The notes: generated by a model not told the origin, from the sequence alone. A stretch of DNA of 64,000 bases from Whitmania pigra (GCA_021613335.1 JAJTWR010000368.1:5001-69000), one strand, 5' to 3'. Shown: positions 34,368-45,990, counted from the first letter of the stretch. Numbers and translations: made by a program.

Positions 34368-35884
34368 ATTTTGTTCATCGACTATTGGCACAAGTCAACG
34401 TTAGTAATTTGCGACATAAAAGTCTCCTTGAAGCTCCTACAAGCCTGTTGAATATTAATGACTTATTAATAATTAGCTGATTGAATAATCCAACAATTTA
34501 CATGTCTTTGTTATAGACGAGGGCTGCTTGAAGACTAAAATTGTTTTTTTTTTTAATAAAATCTAAAATCCAGCTGGAAAATGATTTTTTTTGTTCTTAT
34601 TCTGATGTCTTAATCTTAATCCGTGTTTGGATTTGTTCGCCAAATTTCAAAATAAATGAACGCACGTCAACTTGGGCTTAAAATTGGTATGTTTAAAAAC
34701 TGGATGTTTCCAAAATTATTTGTTTATATTATTTGGGATTTCATTTATTAGCAATAATCATGCTTCGGAGCATTGAACACGTGTTTGCCTCGTCCGAAAT
34801 GGTAGTTAATGATTTTTCCGACCTCTAAATGTACTCAATTTGGGCCCTCAGACTCTTGTTAGACTTAAGAATACTTTGAGTTGTTATTTAAATTAACCTT
34901 TTGTAGTGAATCTATTCTTGATTTCTTCACCTCAACAACCTAGTAGAAATTGAATAATGATTATAATTAAAATTATAATTAAATCTTGTGAGCAGCTTCA
35001 TGTAATGTTATCGGTTACCATAGCAAGTAATAAAGCTATTCCAGGCCTACCTAACTTGAACGCCATAAGTCAGTGATGTTTAGCTTCTTATTAATCGGCA
35101 TTTTAAGTTCACATTCAGCATTTCGAACCAGTTGGAATTTGCAAATAAAAATAACAATAACCAACATAATCACAAGTTACTTGTTAATATTCACGAGTTG
35201 TGACAACTAATCTACAGTCCAAAGCATTCTAGTTACGCAATGGACTTTAATCAAATAAATAATTAATTAATTAATAACTGCTAATCTTTGAATTAACCAC
35301 TAAAGTATAGGAAATGGCTTTTGAAATGAAAGCTTCTCAAAAGAATTGAAAAATTTAAAACTGATTCTAATCTTCTTCTGCACTCGTAACCACTTAAAAT
35401 GTTAAGACATTTAGCATTGTAATAGTGGGTGCTAAAATCATTGATGGATAGCTTTGACAATTTGACAACCTTATCATTTATGTCTTATATTTCATAATTT
35501 ATATTTCTCTAAAGAAAACTGTGTCTTTTTATTATGGAATAATAATATCCATAGTCTCATCAACTTCTCAATTATTTTATAGAAAGTGGTAAATAGTAAA
35601 TACACTCGTTGATTTTACTAATTTTTTATTTGATTGAAAAAATGGCATTGGCAATAGTATTAAATTAGGTGATATCAATATCAGTAGTAACAAAGTAAAA
35701 TTGAATAATTTATAATTTTGAAACAATTAAATAAACTGAAAATTTTGTGTCTTTCACAAGCTAATGTTAACAATATGGTTTTTTTTTTAAATTTTAAATT
35801 AGCCACATATTAGATATTATGTAATGTTTCGTATGGTTTGGACACACGAGATCCGATTCTTAACATATAAATGATCAGTTCTTC
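34368..35884. repeat. PRKAR1 downstream copy joined to lectin 3' flank
   Basis: 34368-35145 matches about 18880-19681, then the sequence switches to lectin 3' flank (as 3455-4181). The switch point is the same in copies C and D. No gene is seen. Confidence 0.7.
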
Positions 35885-36119
35885 TCAAACATCAACTTCA
35901 CAAAGTGCCCAACATGAAAAGGTGCAATCACACTCCTTATACTTGCTGATGCAACGTTCTTTGGAATTTGGATTTTGGTATGAATTTACTGTCCATCTAA
36001 AAGATGTGATTTGTAAGGTCGGCTCCCTACCATCCTTCATTTGATATGGTTTCCAAAACCATGGACTGGGTTTGATATGCTTCCCAGATGTCCACATATT
36101 GTAAGAATTGTATTTATAC
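35885..36119 (-). pseudogene. L3: orphan lectin terminal exon
   Basis: This is exon 3 of a lectin gene with an intact AG acceptor and open frame (WFWKPYQMKDGREPTLQITS, ending ALCEVDV). Exons 1 and 2 are missing: upstream on the minus strand lie an (ATA)n array and a CR1 fragment. Two codons are deleted before KYKECDC. It keeps the phase-1 acceptor, so it could still serve as an alternative last exon for L4, 3.3 kb upstream in transcription order; otherwise it is dead. Confidence 0.75.
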
Positions 36120-36154
36120 CTGCTTAGATGCAAGATAACGTATTTCAATGATAT

Positions 36155-36445
36155 GTATGCAATAATAATAATAATAATAATAATATTAAAAAAATAATAA
36201 TAATAATAATAATTATAATAATAATAATAATAATAATAATATTAAAAAAAAAAAATAATAATAATTATAATAATAATAATAATAATAAATTATAATAATA
36301 ATAATAATATAATATTATCATTATTAATTTTAATAATAATAATATAAATAATATTATCATTATTAATTTTAATAATAATAAAAAATAAGATTAATAATGA
36401 TAATATTATATTATCATATTCATAATATTAATAATGGATATTAAT
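36155..36445. repeat. (ATA)n array
   Basis: ATA/AAT repeats with A-runs and ATATTATCATTATTAAT units. It borders the CR1 fragment. Confidence 0.9.
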
Positions 36446-37744
36446 AATGGCCTGGCTGTACTGTCCTCCTCTTCAGTTAAACTGCAGCAGCAAAACCTCT
36501 GTTTCAACCCAACTACCTTTGAATCTCTTGCGGTTCACATAAACAAAGACGCCAAACACATAAACCTACTGACAATGTACAGGACTGGAAAAATAGAGAC
36601 TCTGTTTTTTTCAGAACTCTTGGAGCTACTGCTACTACATCAGTGACCCGCTCCAGTCGTTTTGTCATTGGCTCCCCGACACTGTTTGTTACTGGGGACA
36701 TAAATATTCATCTCGAAAAGACTGATGATTCGAACAGCCTGATCTTCAGTAATCTCATTTCATCTTTTGGCCTCAGACAGATTGTTGCCGGTCCCACCCA
36801 TGATTGCGGTGGAACCCTGGACATTGTCCTTGAGAGAGAGACGACGATGGCTTACCTGCTACGGCGGTCGAGAAGTTGAAAAGTGGTCTTTCTGACCACA
36901 AACTTCTAACTTGGATGACTTCGTCCTCAGTCCCTCGTCACATACCAGATGCAAATAAGGTCAGGCTCTGGAGGAATCTTGAAATGCCTCTTTTCGAACG
37001 ACTTCTCAGCACCTCTCCTTTGACCAACCCAGAAATGTGGACCTCCATGGATGCTGATTGCCTGGCTGAGCTTTACAATGACACTCTCAGCGAGGTAGTC
37101 GAGAGGTCCCTCCCCCTATCGACGCCACGCTTCTACAAATACAGACAGCCATGGTTTGATGCTGAGTGCATGAGGGTGAGATAACATCTGACTCGATTCA
37201 GAAGGCGGTGTGCCAGCACCGACATCATCAGGGCTTGTGCCCGCTCGTATGCTGCTCTGCTACATCAAAAGCGTCGTAACTACTATGCCAGGCGCTTAGC
37301 AGAGGTGCGCCATCCTGCCAGAAGATGGAAGCTCATCGGAGATGCTACTGGTTTAGGCAGCGTCAGAAACAGATTGGCTGCTCCGGCCCCTCTAGTCTAC
37401 CGCGAGTACCTTGACGGAAAATTGACTGCCATCCGTTCAGCCACGAGTGATGCTCCACCACCTCACTTCCTTCCCTGTGTCACAGATTCGGGGCTGCAGC
37501 AATTTCAGTCAACCTCCATAGGCGAGATCCATGAGCTCATCAACTCCCTCCCCCACAAGCAGTCAGGACTTGACCCAATACCCACTTGGTTGCTGAAGAA
37601 GGTCTCGCATGTTCTTGCTCCATTCGTCGTTCATCTGTTCAACAAATCCTTACTCCTGGGCCAAGTTCCCCACTCCTTCAAGATGGCACAAGTTCAGCCC
37701 ATACTCAAGTAGCCCACCCTGGACCTGTTAGCACCTTCATCGTA
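36446..37744 (+). mobile_element. CR1/L2-like LINE fragment, second copy
   Basis: Nearly identical to about 22020-23314 of the longer copy, covering the end of the endonuclease and the start of the reverse transcriptase. It shares the frame change (near 36641) and the TAG after QPILK (37710-37712). Additional breaks are a 2-base insertion near 36838 and a TAA near 37183. Both ends are abrupt, with no 3' tail. Confidence 0.85.
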
Positions 37745-38721
37745 TACATAGTCGACAGCTCTAATATAGTGCATGTTGTTACTGACAATGGAGGCAATTT
37801 TGTTTTGATGGATGCGACATTGATGATGAGACTAATAGTCATTTAGAAATATCACAGTTTTTTGAGCAGACGGAATCAGAATCATGTATTTATCTGCCTT
37901 CTCATTTACCATGTTTCTCGCACACACTAAATTTGTTGGCTTCTGTGGATGCCAATAAAGCACTGGCAAGTGATGCAACTTATAAGCGAATGTATCGATC
38001 AGTGGCTGGCAAATGTTCCAGCTTAAGTAATGCATCCCATCAGAGTTCAAAAGCTGCTGAAGCTGTGTTTGATGTTCTTTGGAGAACAATACCCAAGCCG
38101 AACTCAAGTCGGTGGAACTCCGAATTTAACAGTTATAGAGCCATCTGCGATATGAAGGACAGTTAATATCGTGATGGAACGATGGCAGTTGTCGAAGTTC
38201 AGCTCTCAAGACTTCATTTTCTTGAAATAATAAATTGAGGTCATGAGACCAATTTCACAAGCTCTGGATAATTTACAAGGAGAAGACACGTCTGGATCTT
38301 ATTTTGGTTCCATTCTGCCGACTCTACACACAATACAACAAAGGCTTAAACCAGCTTCATCGACTTTTCTCAAATTCAACACAACCACTCCATCATCTGC
38401 ATCTGTTGAAAGGCTATTCAGTCAAGCTGGCCTTATACTGACTCCTCAGCATAACAGACTCTGTGACCAATATTTTGAGAAATTGCTTCTTTTAAAGAAA
38501 AATAAACAATTTCATTGATAAATGTAAACTTGTCTTAACATTGTATTGAAGATAACGAATATTATTTCTGTTCAATGAAGGAAAAGTACTTATACTTATA
38601 CTTGTATTTATACTTAAATACATTGGCTACAATGTACTTGTACTTGTACTTATAAATACATTCAGCCCCAAGTATTTATACTTATACTTAAGTACATTTT
38701 TGGAGTACTTACGGCAACACT
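37745..38721 (+). mobile_element. hAT transposon fragment with right terminal repeat
   Basis: Broken transposase frames read VVTDNGGNFV (catalytic-core Asp region), CFSHTLNLLASVDANKA, TRWNS-like SSRWNSEFNSY, and the C-terminal dimerisation motif SSASVERLFSQAGLILTPQH. Stops separate the pieces. The right end is AGTACTTACGGCAACACTG, ending at 38721, i.e. a CAGTGTTGCC-type inverted terminus, preceded by many AAGTACTTATACTT subterminal repeats. The left half is missing; the sequence starts abruptly at the CR1 fragment. Confidence 0.8.
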
Positions 38722-38866
38722 GGAAGAAACTAGATAAGGAAACCATCCAGGCGGACACAGTAGATATATTCAAAATTTACTTAAGTAAATTCGGTTATTA
38801 GGACTAAAAAGAGTGGTTATTACACAGATCCAGGTCTTCTTAACCACTATAAATAATTATTATGTT
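38722..38866 (+). mobile_element. Possible LINE 3'-end fragment
   Basis: Reads KLDKETIQADTVDIFKIYLS then KFGY and a stop, the way many Jockey/CR1-group ORF2 proteins end, followed by a short untranslated tail up to CACTATAAATAATTATTATG. It is short, so the assignment is tentative. Confidence 0.4.
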
Positions 38867-39397
38867 TAAAAAAATTTAAAACTTATTCCAAACTTCTTCT
38901 GCACTGTAACAACTTAAAATGTTAAGACATTTAGCATTGTAATGGTGGGTGCTAAGATCGTTGGCGGATAGCTTTGACAAATTGACAACCTTATCATTTG
39001 TGTCTTATATTTCACATCTTATATTTTTCTAAAAAAAACTGTGTCTTTTTATTATGGAATGATAGCCATGGTCTCATCAACTTCTGAACTATTCTATACA
39101 AAAAGGTAAATAGTAAAGACACTCGTTGATTTTACTAATTTTTTTGGCTGAAAAAATGGCATTGACAATAGTATTAAATTAGGTGATATCAATATAAGTA
39201 GTAACAAAGTAAAATTAAATGATTTCTTGTGAAATAATTAAATAAACTGAAAATTTTGAATCTCACACAAACTAATGTTTACAATAAGTTTTTTTTAATT
39301 TTAAAATAGCCACATATCAGATATCCAGATATTGTAATGTTTCGTATGGTTTTAACACAAGAGATCCGATCCTTGACATATAAATGATCAGTTCTTC
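38867..39397. repeat. Lectin 3' flank, L4 copy
   Basis: Partial copy of the flank described at 3290-4181. No gene is seen. Confidence 0.7.
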
Positions 39398-40610
39398 TCA
39401 AACATCAACTTCACAAAGTGCCGAAAATAACTTACTGCAAGCATAATCACTATATCCATTATAAATGTTGAGGCAATATTCATTGGGATAATAATTAGGT
39501 TGATATGGTGCCCATAGATAAAAGTTGATTGGTAAGTATAGTTCCTTGCCATCCTTCATTTGATATGGTTTCCATACCCATGGAAGTTTGTTGGGTGCGA
39601 TCATGATGCCAGACATCCAAGTGAGCCAATTATACTTACCTAAAAACTATACCTGCTTTTTATAATTTTAATAATAATTAATATTAATATTTCAACAATT
39701 TTTATGCTCCGTATGTATTGAATAATTGCTTAGCATTTATTTCGGTAGTTTGCGTTCCTGCGAACGGCGGTGAAAGCAACAGTCGTTACGTGTCGTGTTC
39801 GCAACCCAGCTTGCACCGCCCTTTATCCTGTCGTTCAGATATTGTTCTTATAACATATGTTATTTTTATTGCTATATTATGTAATATATTATGTGATATA
39901 TAAAATGTAATATAGTAAAATAATTAAATTATGTTATATGATTACATACGTGCTTATGCATTATGAATTTGATAATTGATATGTTACCTTTTAAGGAATT
40001 GAAATATTGCAAAGCTTTATATTCGTAGTAATCATCCACAATGACGGGATGTGAGTTGATTTCGTTGCATTTCTTGCGTGCATCAGACCAATTATAATCG
40101 CTTTTTATCAGGCGGTAACATTTGTTGTAATCTTTAAGATTCACGAAATCAGCTGGACAATCTGAGAATAAATGCAAATGATCAAGTAACTTTATTACAA
40201 AATTCTGTTTGCTTAGATGAAATTATAAAATGGCCACAATTTATAGGTTGATATTGATATACTTAACCTGGTTTCCTTTTGAATATTTTTTTGAAGATTC
40301 TATTTCCTAAGGTCAGCATGGAAAACATGTTACACGATCTTTCTCTTGATTCGTAAGCAAAAGCAACGCATTTAAATTTGGTGTTGACTAAACACATGAG
40401 GGAACATTGAGCCAAACTTTTAATTCCCAAGACAATCTCTGTTTGAGTAACTTGGTCAGAATTGGAGGCAAGGAATTCGTAGTAGAGGTCTAAAACAACA
40501 ACATTTTCTGGATCACTTAAAGTAAATCGAGTCATTGAAACTGATAAACATTGATGGATCATCATCATAAGCACGAAGAATGCGTAGGACATCGCCATGT
40601 TGCATTTCAT
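39398..40610 (-). CDS. Lectin L4: secreted PAN/apple + C-type lectin protein
   Basis: Exons on the minus strand are 40268-40610, 39988-40161 and 39398-39639, all in phase 1. The product is about 253 residues. It has a signal peptide (MKCNMAMSYAFFVLMMMIHQ...), an apple domain close to L2 (VTQTEIVLGIKSLAQC), and CTLD exon 3 of the L1 class (WVWKPYQMKDGKELYLPINF, LWAPYQPNYYPNEYC). The loop reads QPN, intermediate between EPN and QPD, and YSDYAC sits where WND is expected. The SINE fragment in intron 2 also groups it with L1. It lies immediately left of SAP segment C. Confidence 0.85.
39735..39840 (+). mobile_element. SINE fragment in L4 intron 2
   Basis: Contains CTGCGAACGGCGGTGAAAGC and CGTGTCGTGTTCGCAACCC, the B-box half of the SINE at 29754-29951, better kept than the L1 copy. 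Confidence 0.65.
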
Positions 40611-40872
40611 TGCTGGAAATCAATAGCATTATATTCCTGGACGGACAGAAATTTTGACAATTATTCTGCACTTGAAGAAAATCATTTTGAAAAAAATCTT
40701 TTGATTTTAGTCTAGATTCGCATGCATTAATTTTCGAGATGAATGGTGAAAACTTTTCTTAGGGAGGTCCTTTTAGAATACGTAGATTATTATTATAATA
40801 ATTGTCATGTTTCCATCGAGTTAGAGGTCGACAAAAGATAAGATCAACATCATTACCATGCAGTTAAACCAA
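40611..40872. other. Lectin 5' flank, L4 copy
   Basis: Conserved upstream sequence (GGGAGGTCCTTTTAGAATAC). It ends where the exon D flank of segment C begins. Confidence 0.5.
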
Positions 40873-41293
40873 TGAGTGGATGGGTAGACGGTTGAGTTAA
40901 TAGGTTTATTAATTTTGATAGTTTTATTAATAATAATTGATAATTAAACTTTCTTTTTTTTTCTTCTTCTTGTTCGTGGTATTATTATTATTATTATTAT
41001 TATTATTGTTATTATTATTATTATTATTATTGGCATTTTTCCCAGCTAAGTCATGCAATGTAATGGTAATATAACCGTTATTATCGTTGTTATTGATATT
41101 ATTATTCAGTTTGTCCAGACTTAAGATTTAAATTTGATTATTTGATTTGGCGCCTCTGACGCTACGCATATGGCGCTTTATAAATTAATGACTATTATTA
41201 TTAAATAAATTTTTAACAAGATCCATTCATTCATAATTTGTTACTATTATGTTTATCAATATCTTAATATCTCCAATTATATAAACAAAATAG

Positions 41294-41415
41294 AAAATCT
41301 GGACAAATGGGAGAGGCTGACTGTGGCAGACGCCTTGGAACCAGTGCAGTTTGAGGACGGACAGGTCATTGTTAACCAGGGAGATGCTGGTGATGACTTC
41401 TTCATCATTCTTGAG
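41294..41415 (+). pseudogene. PRKAR1 exon E duplicate, intact
   Basis: Encodes the same protein segment as the parental exon E ([20 protein letters not shown] to FFIILE), with acceptor and donor kept. A second partial copy of its last 15 bases plus donor lies at about 41513-41540 from a local duplication. It probably has no function, since upstream exons are absent, but nothing in the exon is broken. Confidence 0.85.
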
Positions 41416-41657
41416 GTAAATGTTTGATGATGACAATAATAATAATAGTTAGCGTTAATGTGCTATTCATTTTAACAGGCCTTCCAATACTTATACATTT
41501 AATATTGAATGATTTCATCATTCTTGAGGTAAATGCTTGATGATGATAATAATAATTAGTGTTATGACTATTCATTTCATTTCCCACACTTATACATTTA
41601 ATATTGAATAATTTCGTTATATTTAATCTTAATTACATTTATTATGACCATCCTAAG

Positions 41658-41742
41658 GGATCAGCAAGTGTCCTTCAAGTGAGGGTCGAGAATGACCAGG
41701 AGCCAGTGGAAGTAGGAATACTAGGACCATCAGATTATTTTG
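41658..41742 (+). pseudogene. PRKAR1 exon F duplicate, open, one codon longer
   Basis: Open frame with splice sites. It differs from the parent by an in-frame codon insertion ([11 protein letters not shown] instead of [10 protein letters not shown]). Confidence 0.85.
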
Positions 41743-41990
41743 GTGAGTTCTTTGAAGACAATAATAGTACTCAATAATGGTTTGGTTAACTTTTAAGGTA
41801 TTAATAATAATAATAATAGTAAATATTAGTCTTTAGTTAATTTGTGAGTCATTAATAATAGCTAATAACTGTTAAATTTTAGGATTCTGATAATTTTTTT
41901 TGAGCAAATTTATTAATCATCAAAATGAAAGAAATAAAGCAAACAAACAAAAACCAACATGCGGATTAACAAAGAACTCATGTATCGGTT

Positions 41991-43565
41991 TTAAGGAAGC
42001 GCAAGCTTTCGCTGGAAAGCTGACCCAGAAATATCAATTAATTGAAAGAGAAAAAAATAAACAATAATAGAAAAAAATAGTGAAGAAATAAATAATGGAA
42101 AGAACATTAATAAACAATTTTTCAAATCTTCTGGGTAATCCTCCGAATCATCTGAGTTATCCAAATCATCAGAATCATTTGTGTCATCCGAGTCATCAGA
42201 ATCTTCTGAATCATCAGAATCTTCTGAGTCATCAGAATCTTCTGAGTCATCAGAATCTTCTGAGTCATCAGAATCTTCTGAGTCATCAGAATCTTCTGAG
42301 TCATCAGAATATTCGGAGTCATCAGAATCTTCTGAGTCCTCAGAATCTTCTGAGTCCTCAGCATTTTTTGAGTCACCCAAAAATTCTGAGTCGTCCAAAT
42401 ACTCTGCATCATATTCTGAGTGAGCTGTTTCATTTTCTGTGTCAACTATATCATCCTCTGATTGAGCTCTCTCCTTTTCTGAGTAAATTCTATCATTCTC
42501 TGAATGAGGTCTCTCATCTTCCAAGGGAACTACTTCATCCTCGGAGTAAACTATGTCAGCCACCGAGTAAATTAAATCATTTTCTGAGTGAACTCTCTCA
42601 TCTTCTATGTCATCTATACCATCATCTGATTGAGCTCTCTCATCTTCTGAGTAAACTCTCTCATTATCTGAGTGAGGTCTCTCATCTTCCAAGTGCACTA
42701 CTTCATCTTCGGAGTAAACTATGTCAGCCTCCGAGTAAATTAAATCATTTTCTGAGTGAGCTCTCTCATTTTCTGTGTCAACTATATCATCCTCTGATTG
42801 AGGTCTCTCATCTTCCAAGTGAACTACTTCATCTTCGGAGTAAATTATGTCGGCCTCCGAGTAAATTAAAGCATTTTCTGAGTCATCATCTGGGTAACTC
42901 CTTTCATCCTCAGAATAAACTACGTTATCTTCTGGGTCATTTGAATCCTCTGCTTCATCCAAAACATCTGAACCATCCAAATCAGAATTATTTGCATTAT
43001 CCAAATCATCTTCTGAGTAAACTATATCATCCTCTGAGTAAATTAAATCAATGTGTGAGTGAGCCCTCTCATCTTCTATGTCATCATATGAGTAATTTTC
43101 ATCCTCAGAGTAAACTATGTTATATTCTGATTCATTTGAATCCTCTGAATCATCCAAATTTTCTCCAAGGCATATTATAAAGTCAGTTACATTGTCCATT
43201 TTCTGTTCCATGCCTTCCATCTTCATTGACATTTGTTGAGAAATATCGTTCATTTTCTGTTCCAAGTCTTCTATTTTCATTGACAAGTATGCAGTGCTTG
43301 TGTTTATGGTGTTGCTAAACGCTTTCAGAACATTGACCAGGTCCTTCCTGACTGTTAATTCCTCTCTCCACGTGTCCATCATCATATTTTCAAGGTCTCT
43401 GAAGGAGTCTGTGAATTCATATTCTTCTGGGTTGTGAACATTTCTATAGAGCCATAGTTCAAGGCGCTCCTGTAGCTCAGTTTTATGACCTTTTGTACTG
43501 AGATTTCTTTCTTCTAGTTGTTGATTCAGCTCAAAATTTGTAAGTTGATTTAAGAGTTTTCTCAT
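41991..43565 (-). CDS. S1C: SAP-domain acidic protein with hydrophobic tail
   Basis: I start at MRKLLNQLTNFELNQQLEER (43565), matching the other copies; an in-frame ATG 17 codons upstream exists only because the 5' flank has a small deletion. The product is about 524 residues. It has the SAP domain and coiled coil as in S1 (one His for Gly in NVHNPEEYEF), YSEDE units, and then a pure DDSEDS array of about 11 units (plus 42190-42320) simpler than that of S1. The C-terminus is hydrophobic (LLMFFPLFISSLFFSIIVYF) followed by about 20 further residues. It is flanked by intact PRKAR1 exon duplicates E and F. Confidence 0.75.
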   Translation of the reverse strand: MRKLLNQLTNFELNQQLEERNLSTKGHKTELQERLELWLYRNVHNPEEYEFTDSFRDLENMMMDTWREELTVRKDLVNVLKAFSNTINTSTAYLSMKIEDLEQKMNDISQQMSMKMEGMEQKMDNVTDFIICLGENLDDSEDSNESEYNIVYSEDENYSYDDIEDERAHSHIDLIYSEDDIVYSEDDLDNANNSDLDGSDVLDEAEDSNDPEDNVVYSEDERSYPDDDSENALIYSEADIIYSEDEVVHLEDERPQSEDDIVDTENERAHSENDLIYSEADIVYSEDEVVHLEDERPHSDNERVYSEDERAQSDDGIDDIEDERVHSENDLIYSVADIVYSEDEVVPLEDERPHSENDRIYSEKERAQSEDDIVDTENETAHSEYDAEYLDDSEFLGDSKNAEDSEDSEDSEDSDDSEYSDDSEDSDDSEDSDDSEDSDDSEDSDDSEDSDDSEDSDDSDDTNDSDDLDNSDDSEDYPEDLKNCLLMFFPLFISSLFFSIIVYFFLFQLIDISGSAFQRKLALP

Positions 43566-43663
43566 GTTGATGTTTTTTATTCTTTGCTTGCTGCAGTAAC
43601 TCCAGCAGGTATTCAAACGATTGCAAATATAAAAATGTTATATAATTTGATTAAATTATTTTT

Positions 43664-43880
43664 TACTTTATTACAAAATTTATTTATAAAGTTATTACAA
43701 AATTTATTTATAAAGTTATTACAAAATTTATTTATAAAGTTATTACAAAATTTATTTATAAAGTTATTACAAAATTTATTTATAAAGTTATTACAAAATT
43801 TATTTATAAAGTTATTACAAAATTTATTTATAAAGTTATTACAAAATTTATTTATAAAGTTATTACAAAATTTATTTACT
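43664..43880. repeat. 24-bp minisatellite 5' of S1C
   Basis: Nine near-perfect copies of TTATTACAAAATTTATTTATAAAG. The parental and B/D copies have this sequence once. It lies about 100 bases upstream of the S1C start, in its possible promoter region. All units are direct and contiguous, so it is not a CRISPR array. Confidence 0.95.
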
Positions 43881-44455
43881 TCTCAGTTTTTTGTTTAATG
43901 CTACCATTAATTAATATTTTTAATAAAAATCATATTATTATAATAATAAACACAATAATTATATTAAAAGCCATACTATTTAAATAACATTAATCATTTA
44001 AACTGATGCCCAATTAATAAAGTATAATTGAAAAACTAAATGTCTACATACTTCTACACTGGCATATGCTCGAATGGTTTAATGATTGATTTCTTTGACA
44101 CTTACAGGATTGACATTTTGCTAATCATATACAATATGAAAAACTTTGGCATAACAGTTATTCAAACAAATACAAGAACATGACACTTTTCTTATGCAAT
44201 TCAAGATTGTAAAAGGCTGTCAAATCTGAAGCAACTTTCAATGTGTCACAAAAGTCTCTAGAAGCACTTTTTAATTTTATTTAGGAAATTCTTTCCAAGA
44301 TCAATATTATTATAGTTTTTTCACATCATTCTGGTTTATCATCTTGATTCAGCTGTTCAAAGTGGTTCGATAAATATTATTAGCAAATCCTCATTCAATA
44401 GTTCTGGTTCGTTTGGAACTGCCAGTTACTTACCTTGACATTACCATCATTCCAG
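43881..44455. other. 5' flank of S1C up to exon G relic
   Basis: Conserved with 14970-15180 and then the intron end before exon G. No gene is seen. Confidence 0.45.
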
Positions 44456-44510
44456 GTGAGATTGCCCTACTCCTTGGCAGACCAAGGGCTGCCACTGTGT
44501 TGGCCAAAGG
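44456..44510 (+). pseudogene. Truncated PRKAR1 exon G relic (copy C)
   Basis: Matches exon G from GEIALLL to VLAKG with a few changes (Asp to Gly before RPRAA) and no stop. It is cut at the same point as copies B and D. Confidence 0.9.
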
Positions 44511-45309
44511 ATTGTGTTTATCGACTATTGACGCAAGTCAACGTTGCCTTTTTAGTTCACATTCGGCATTTCGAACCAGTTGCAATTTGCAAATAAAAAT
44601 AACAATAACCAACATAATCACAAGTTACTTGTTAATATTCACAAGTTGTGACAAGTCAAAGGCATCCTAGTTATGCAATGGACTTTAATCAAATAAATAA
44701 TTAATTAATTAATAACTGCTAATCTTTGAATTAACCACTAAAGTATAGGAAATGGCTTTTGAAATGAAAGCTTCTCAAAAGAATTGAAAAATTTAAAACT
44801 GATTCTAATCTTCTTCTGCACTCGTAACCACTTAAAATGTTTAGATATTTAGCATTGTATTGGTGTCTGATAAAATCATTGATTGATAGCTTTGACAATT
44901 TGACAACCTTGTCATTTGTGTCTTATATTTCACATCTTATATTTTTCTAAAAAAAACTGTCTTTTTATTATGGGATGATAACCATAGTCTCATCAACTTC
45001 TGAATTATTTTATAGAAAGTGGTAAATAGTAAATACTCTCGTTGATTTTACTAATTTTTTTGGCTGAAAAAATGGCATTGACAATAGTATTAAATTAGGT
45101 GATATCAATATAAGTAGTAACAAAGTAAAATTAAATGATTTCTTGTGAAATAATTAAATAAACTGAAAATTTTGTGTCTCACACAAACTAATGTTTACAA
45201 TAAGTTTTTTTTTAATTTTAAAATAGCCACATATCAGATATCATTGTAATGTTTCGTATGGTTTGGACACACGAGATCCGAGCCTTGACATATAAATGAT
45301 CAGTTCTTC
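44511..45309. repeat. Joint and lectin 3' flank, L5 copy
   Basis: A short piece of PRKAR1 downstream sequence is followed by lectin 3' flank. No gene is seen. Confidence 0.65.
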
Positions 45310-45492
45310 TCAAACATCAACTTCACAAAGTGCCGAAAATGGCTGACTGCAAGCATAATCATTATATCCATTATAAATGTTGAGGCAATATTCATTGGGA
45401 TAATAATTAGGTTGATATGGTGCCCATAGATAAAAGTTGATTGGTAATTATGGCTCCCTGCCATCCTTCATTTGATATGGTTTCCATACCCA
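45310..45492 (-). pseudogene. L5: broken lectin terminal exon
   Basis: Homologous to exon 3 of L4 but truncated at its 5' end and with a TAA (45448-45450) after DGREP. The acceptor and the rest of the gene are missing, replaced by unrelated sequence. Confidence 0.85.
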
Positions 45493-45990
45493 AATCTCTA
45501 TCTGAAACCAGTGCTGAAAAAACAATAACACAAAGTGAAAACTCTAACATCAAACATGATTATGATTAACAAATAGTTGAATAATTATGACAAAAATGAA
45601 TTAGTACCACACACCACAAGTTTCTTATAGTTGCCATCAATTAATTTCAGCTAAATTCAAGTTGACGACCCAAATTCGAGAGCCGTACAATGCAATGATT
45701 AACGTGACTGCTTTGCAACATGCTTCTGTAAGCATATAACAGAAGTTCTTTATGTTTCTGCATTAACGCTCATCCAGTTATAAGCTATTTAAAATTAAAA
45801 ATATATTCTAAAGCTTTTACAAAAAAAATACAACCAAAAGCTATTATTTAAATTTTTTATTTTTGTTGGTCGGGAATCAAATTCATGTAAATTTAATCTA
45901 GCATAACACGCATATGATTACAGCACGCAGATGGTGGTGCGCCGTATGTAAAATCGAACATAACGCGCGTGTGATATGGGTGAAAATACG
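45493..45990. other. Unique insert interrupting L5
   Basis: About 500 bases not repeated elsewhere in the window, between the broken L5 exon and a lectin 5' flank block that resumes at about 45991 (ATTAAAATATGGCGTTCTC). It contains GC-richer text near 45920-45985 (ACGCGCGTGTGATATGGG). It may be a transposon or a deletion joint; I see no clear termini. Confidence 0.4.

Larger units (their letters stand above)
31011..35145. repeat. Segmental duplication B (PRKAR1 exon F to 3' flank, with S1B)
   Basis: The collinear parts match about 9650-10140, 10610-10740, 10980-11505, 12950-15170, 17690-17828 and 18875-19681 of the parental section. Exons E, S2 and the end of exon G are missing. It is nearly identical to segment D (49251-53402), including shared stop codons, so B and D are the youngest pair. 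It joins lectin flank at about 35145. Confidence 0.85.
40873..44592. repeat. Segmental duplication C (from exon D flank to exon G, with S1C)
   Basis: Begins with sequence that follows the exon D donor (parental about 8537-8615), jumps after an (ATT)n run to about 10551, and then runs through exon E, exon F, the SAP gene and truncated exon G. It lacks S2. It ends at the same joint to lectin flank as copies B and D. It is the least decayed copy. Confidence 0.85.

Noticed and set aside
36643..37846. Host protein-coding genes in this stretch
   Set aside because: The frames are endonuclease/reverse transcriptase pieces of the CR1-like element.
42095..43180. 361-codon plus-strand frame across S1C
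   Set aside because: Antisense to the SAP gene, produced by the same repeat effect.
43664..43880. CRISPR-like periodic repeat
   Set aside because: Units are contiguous 24-mers without spacers, in an animal genome; it is a minisatellite.
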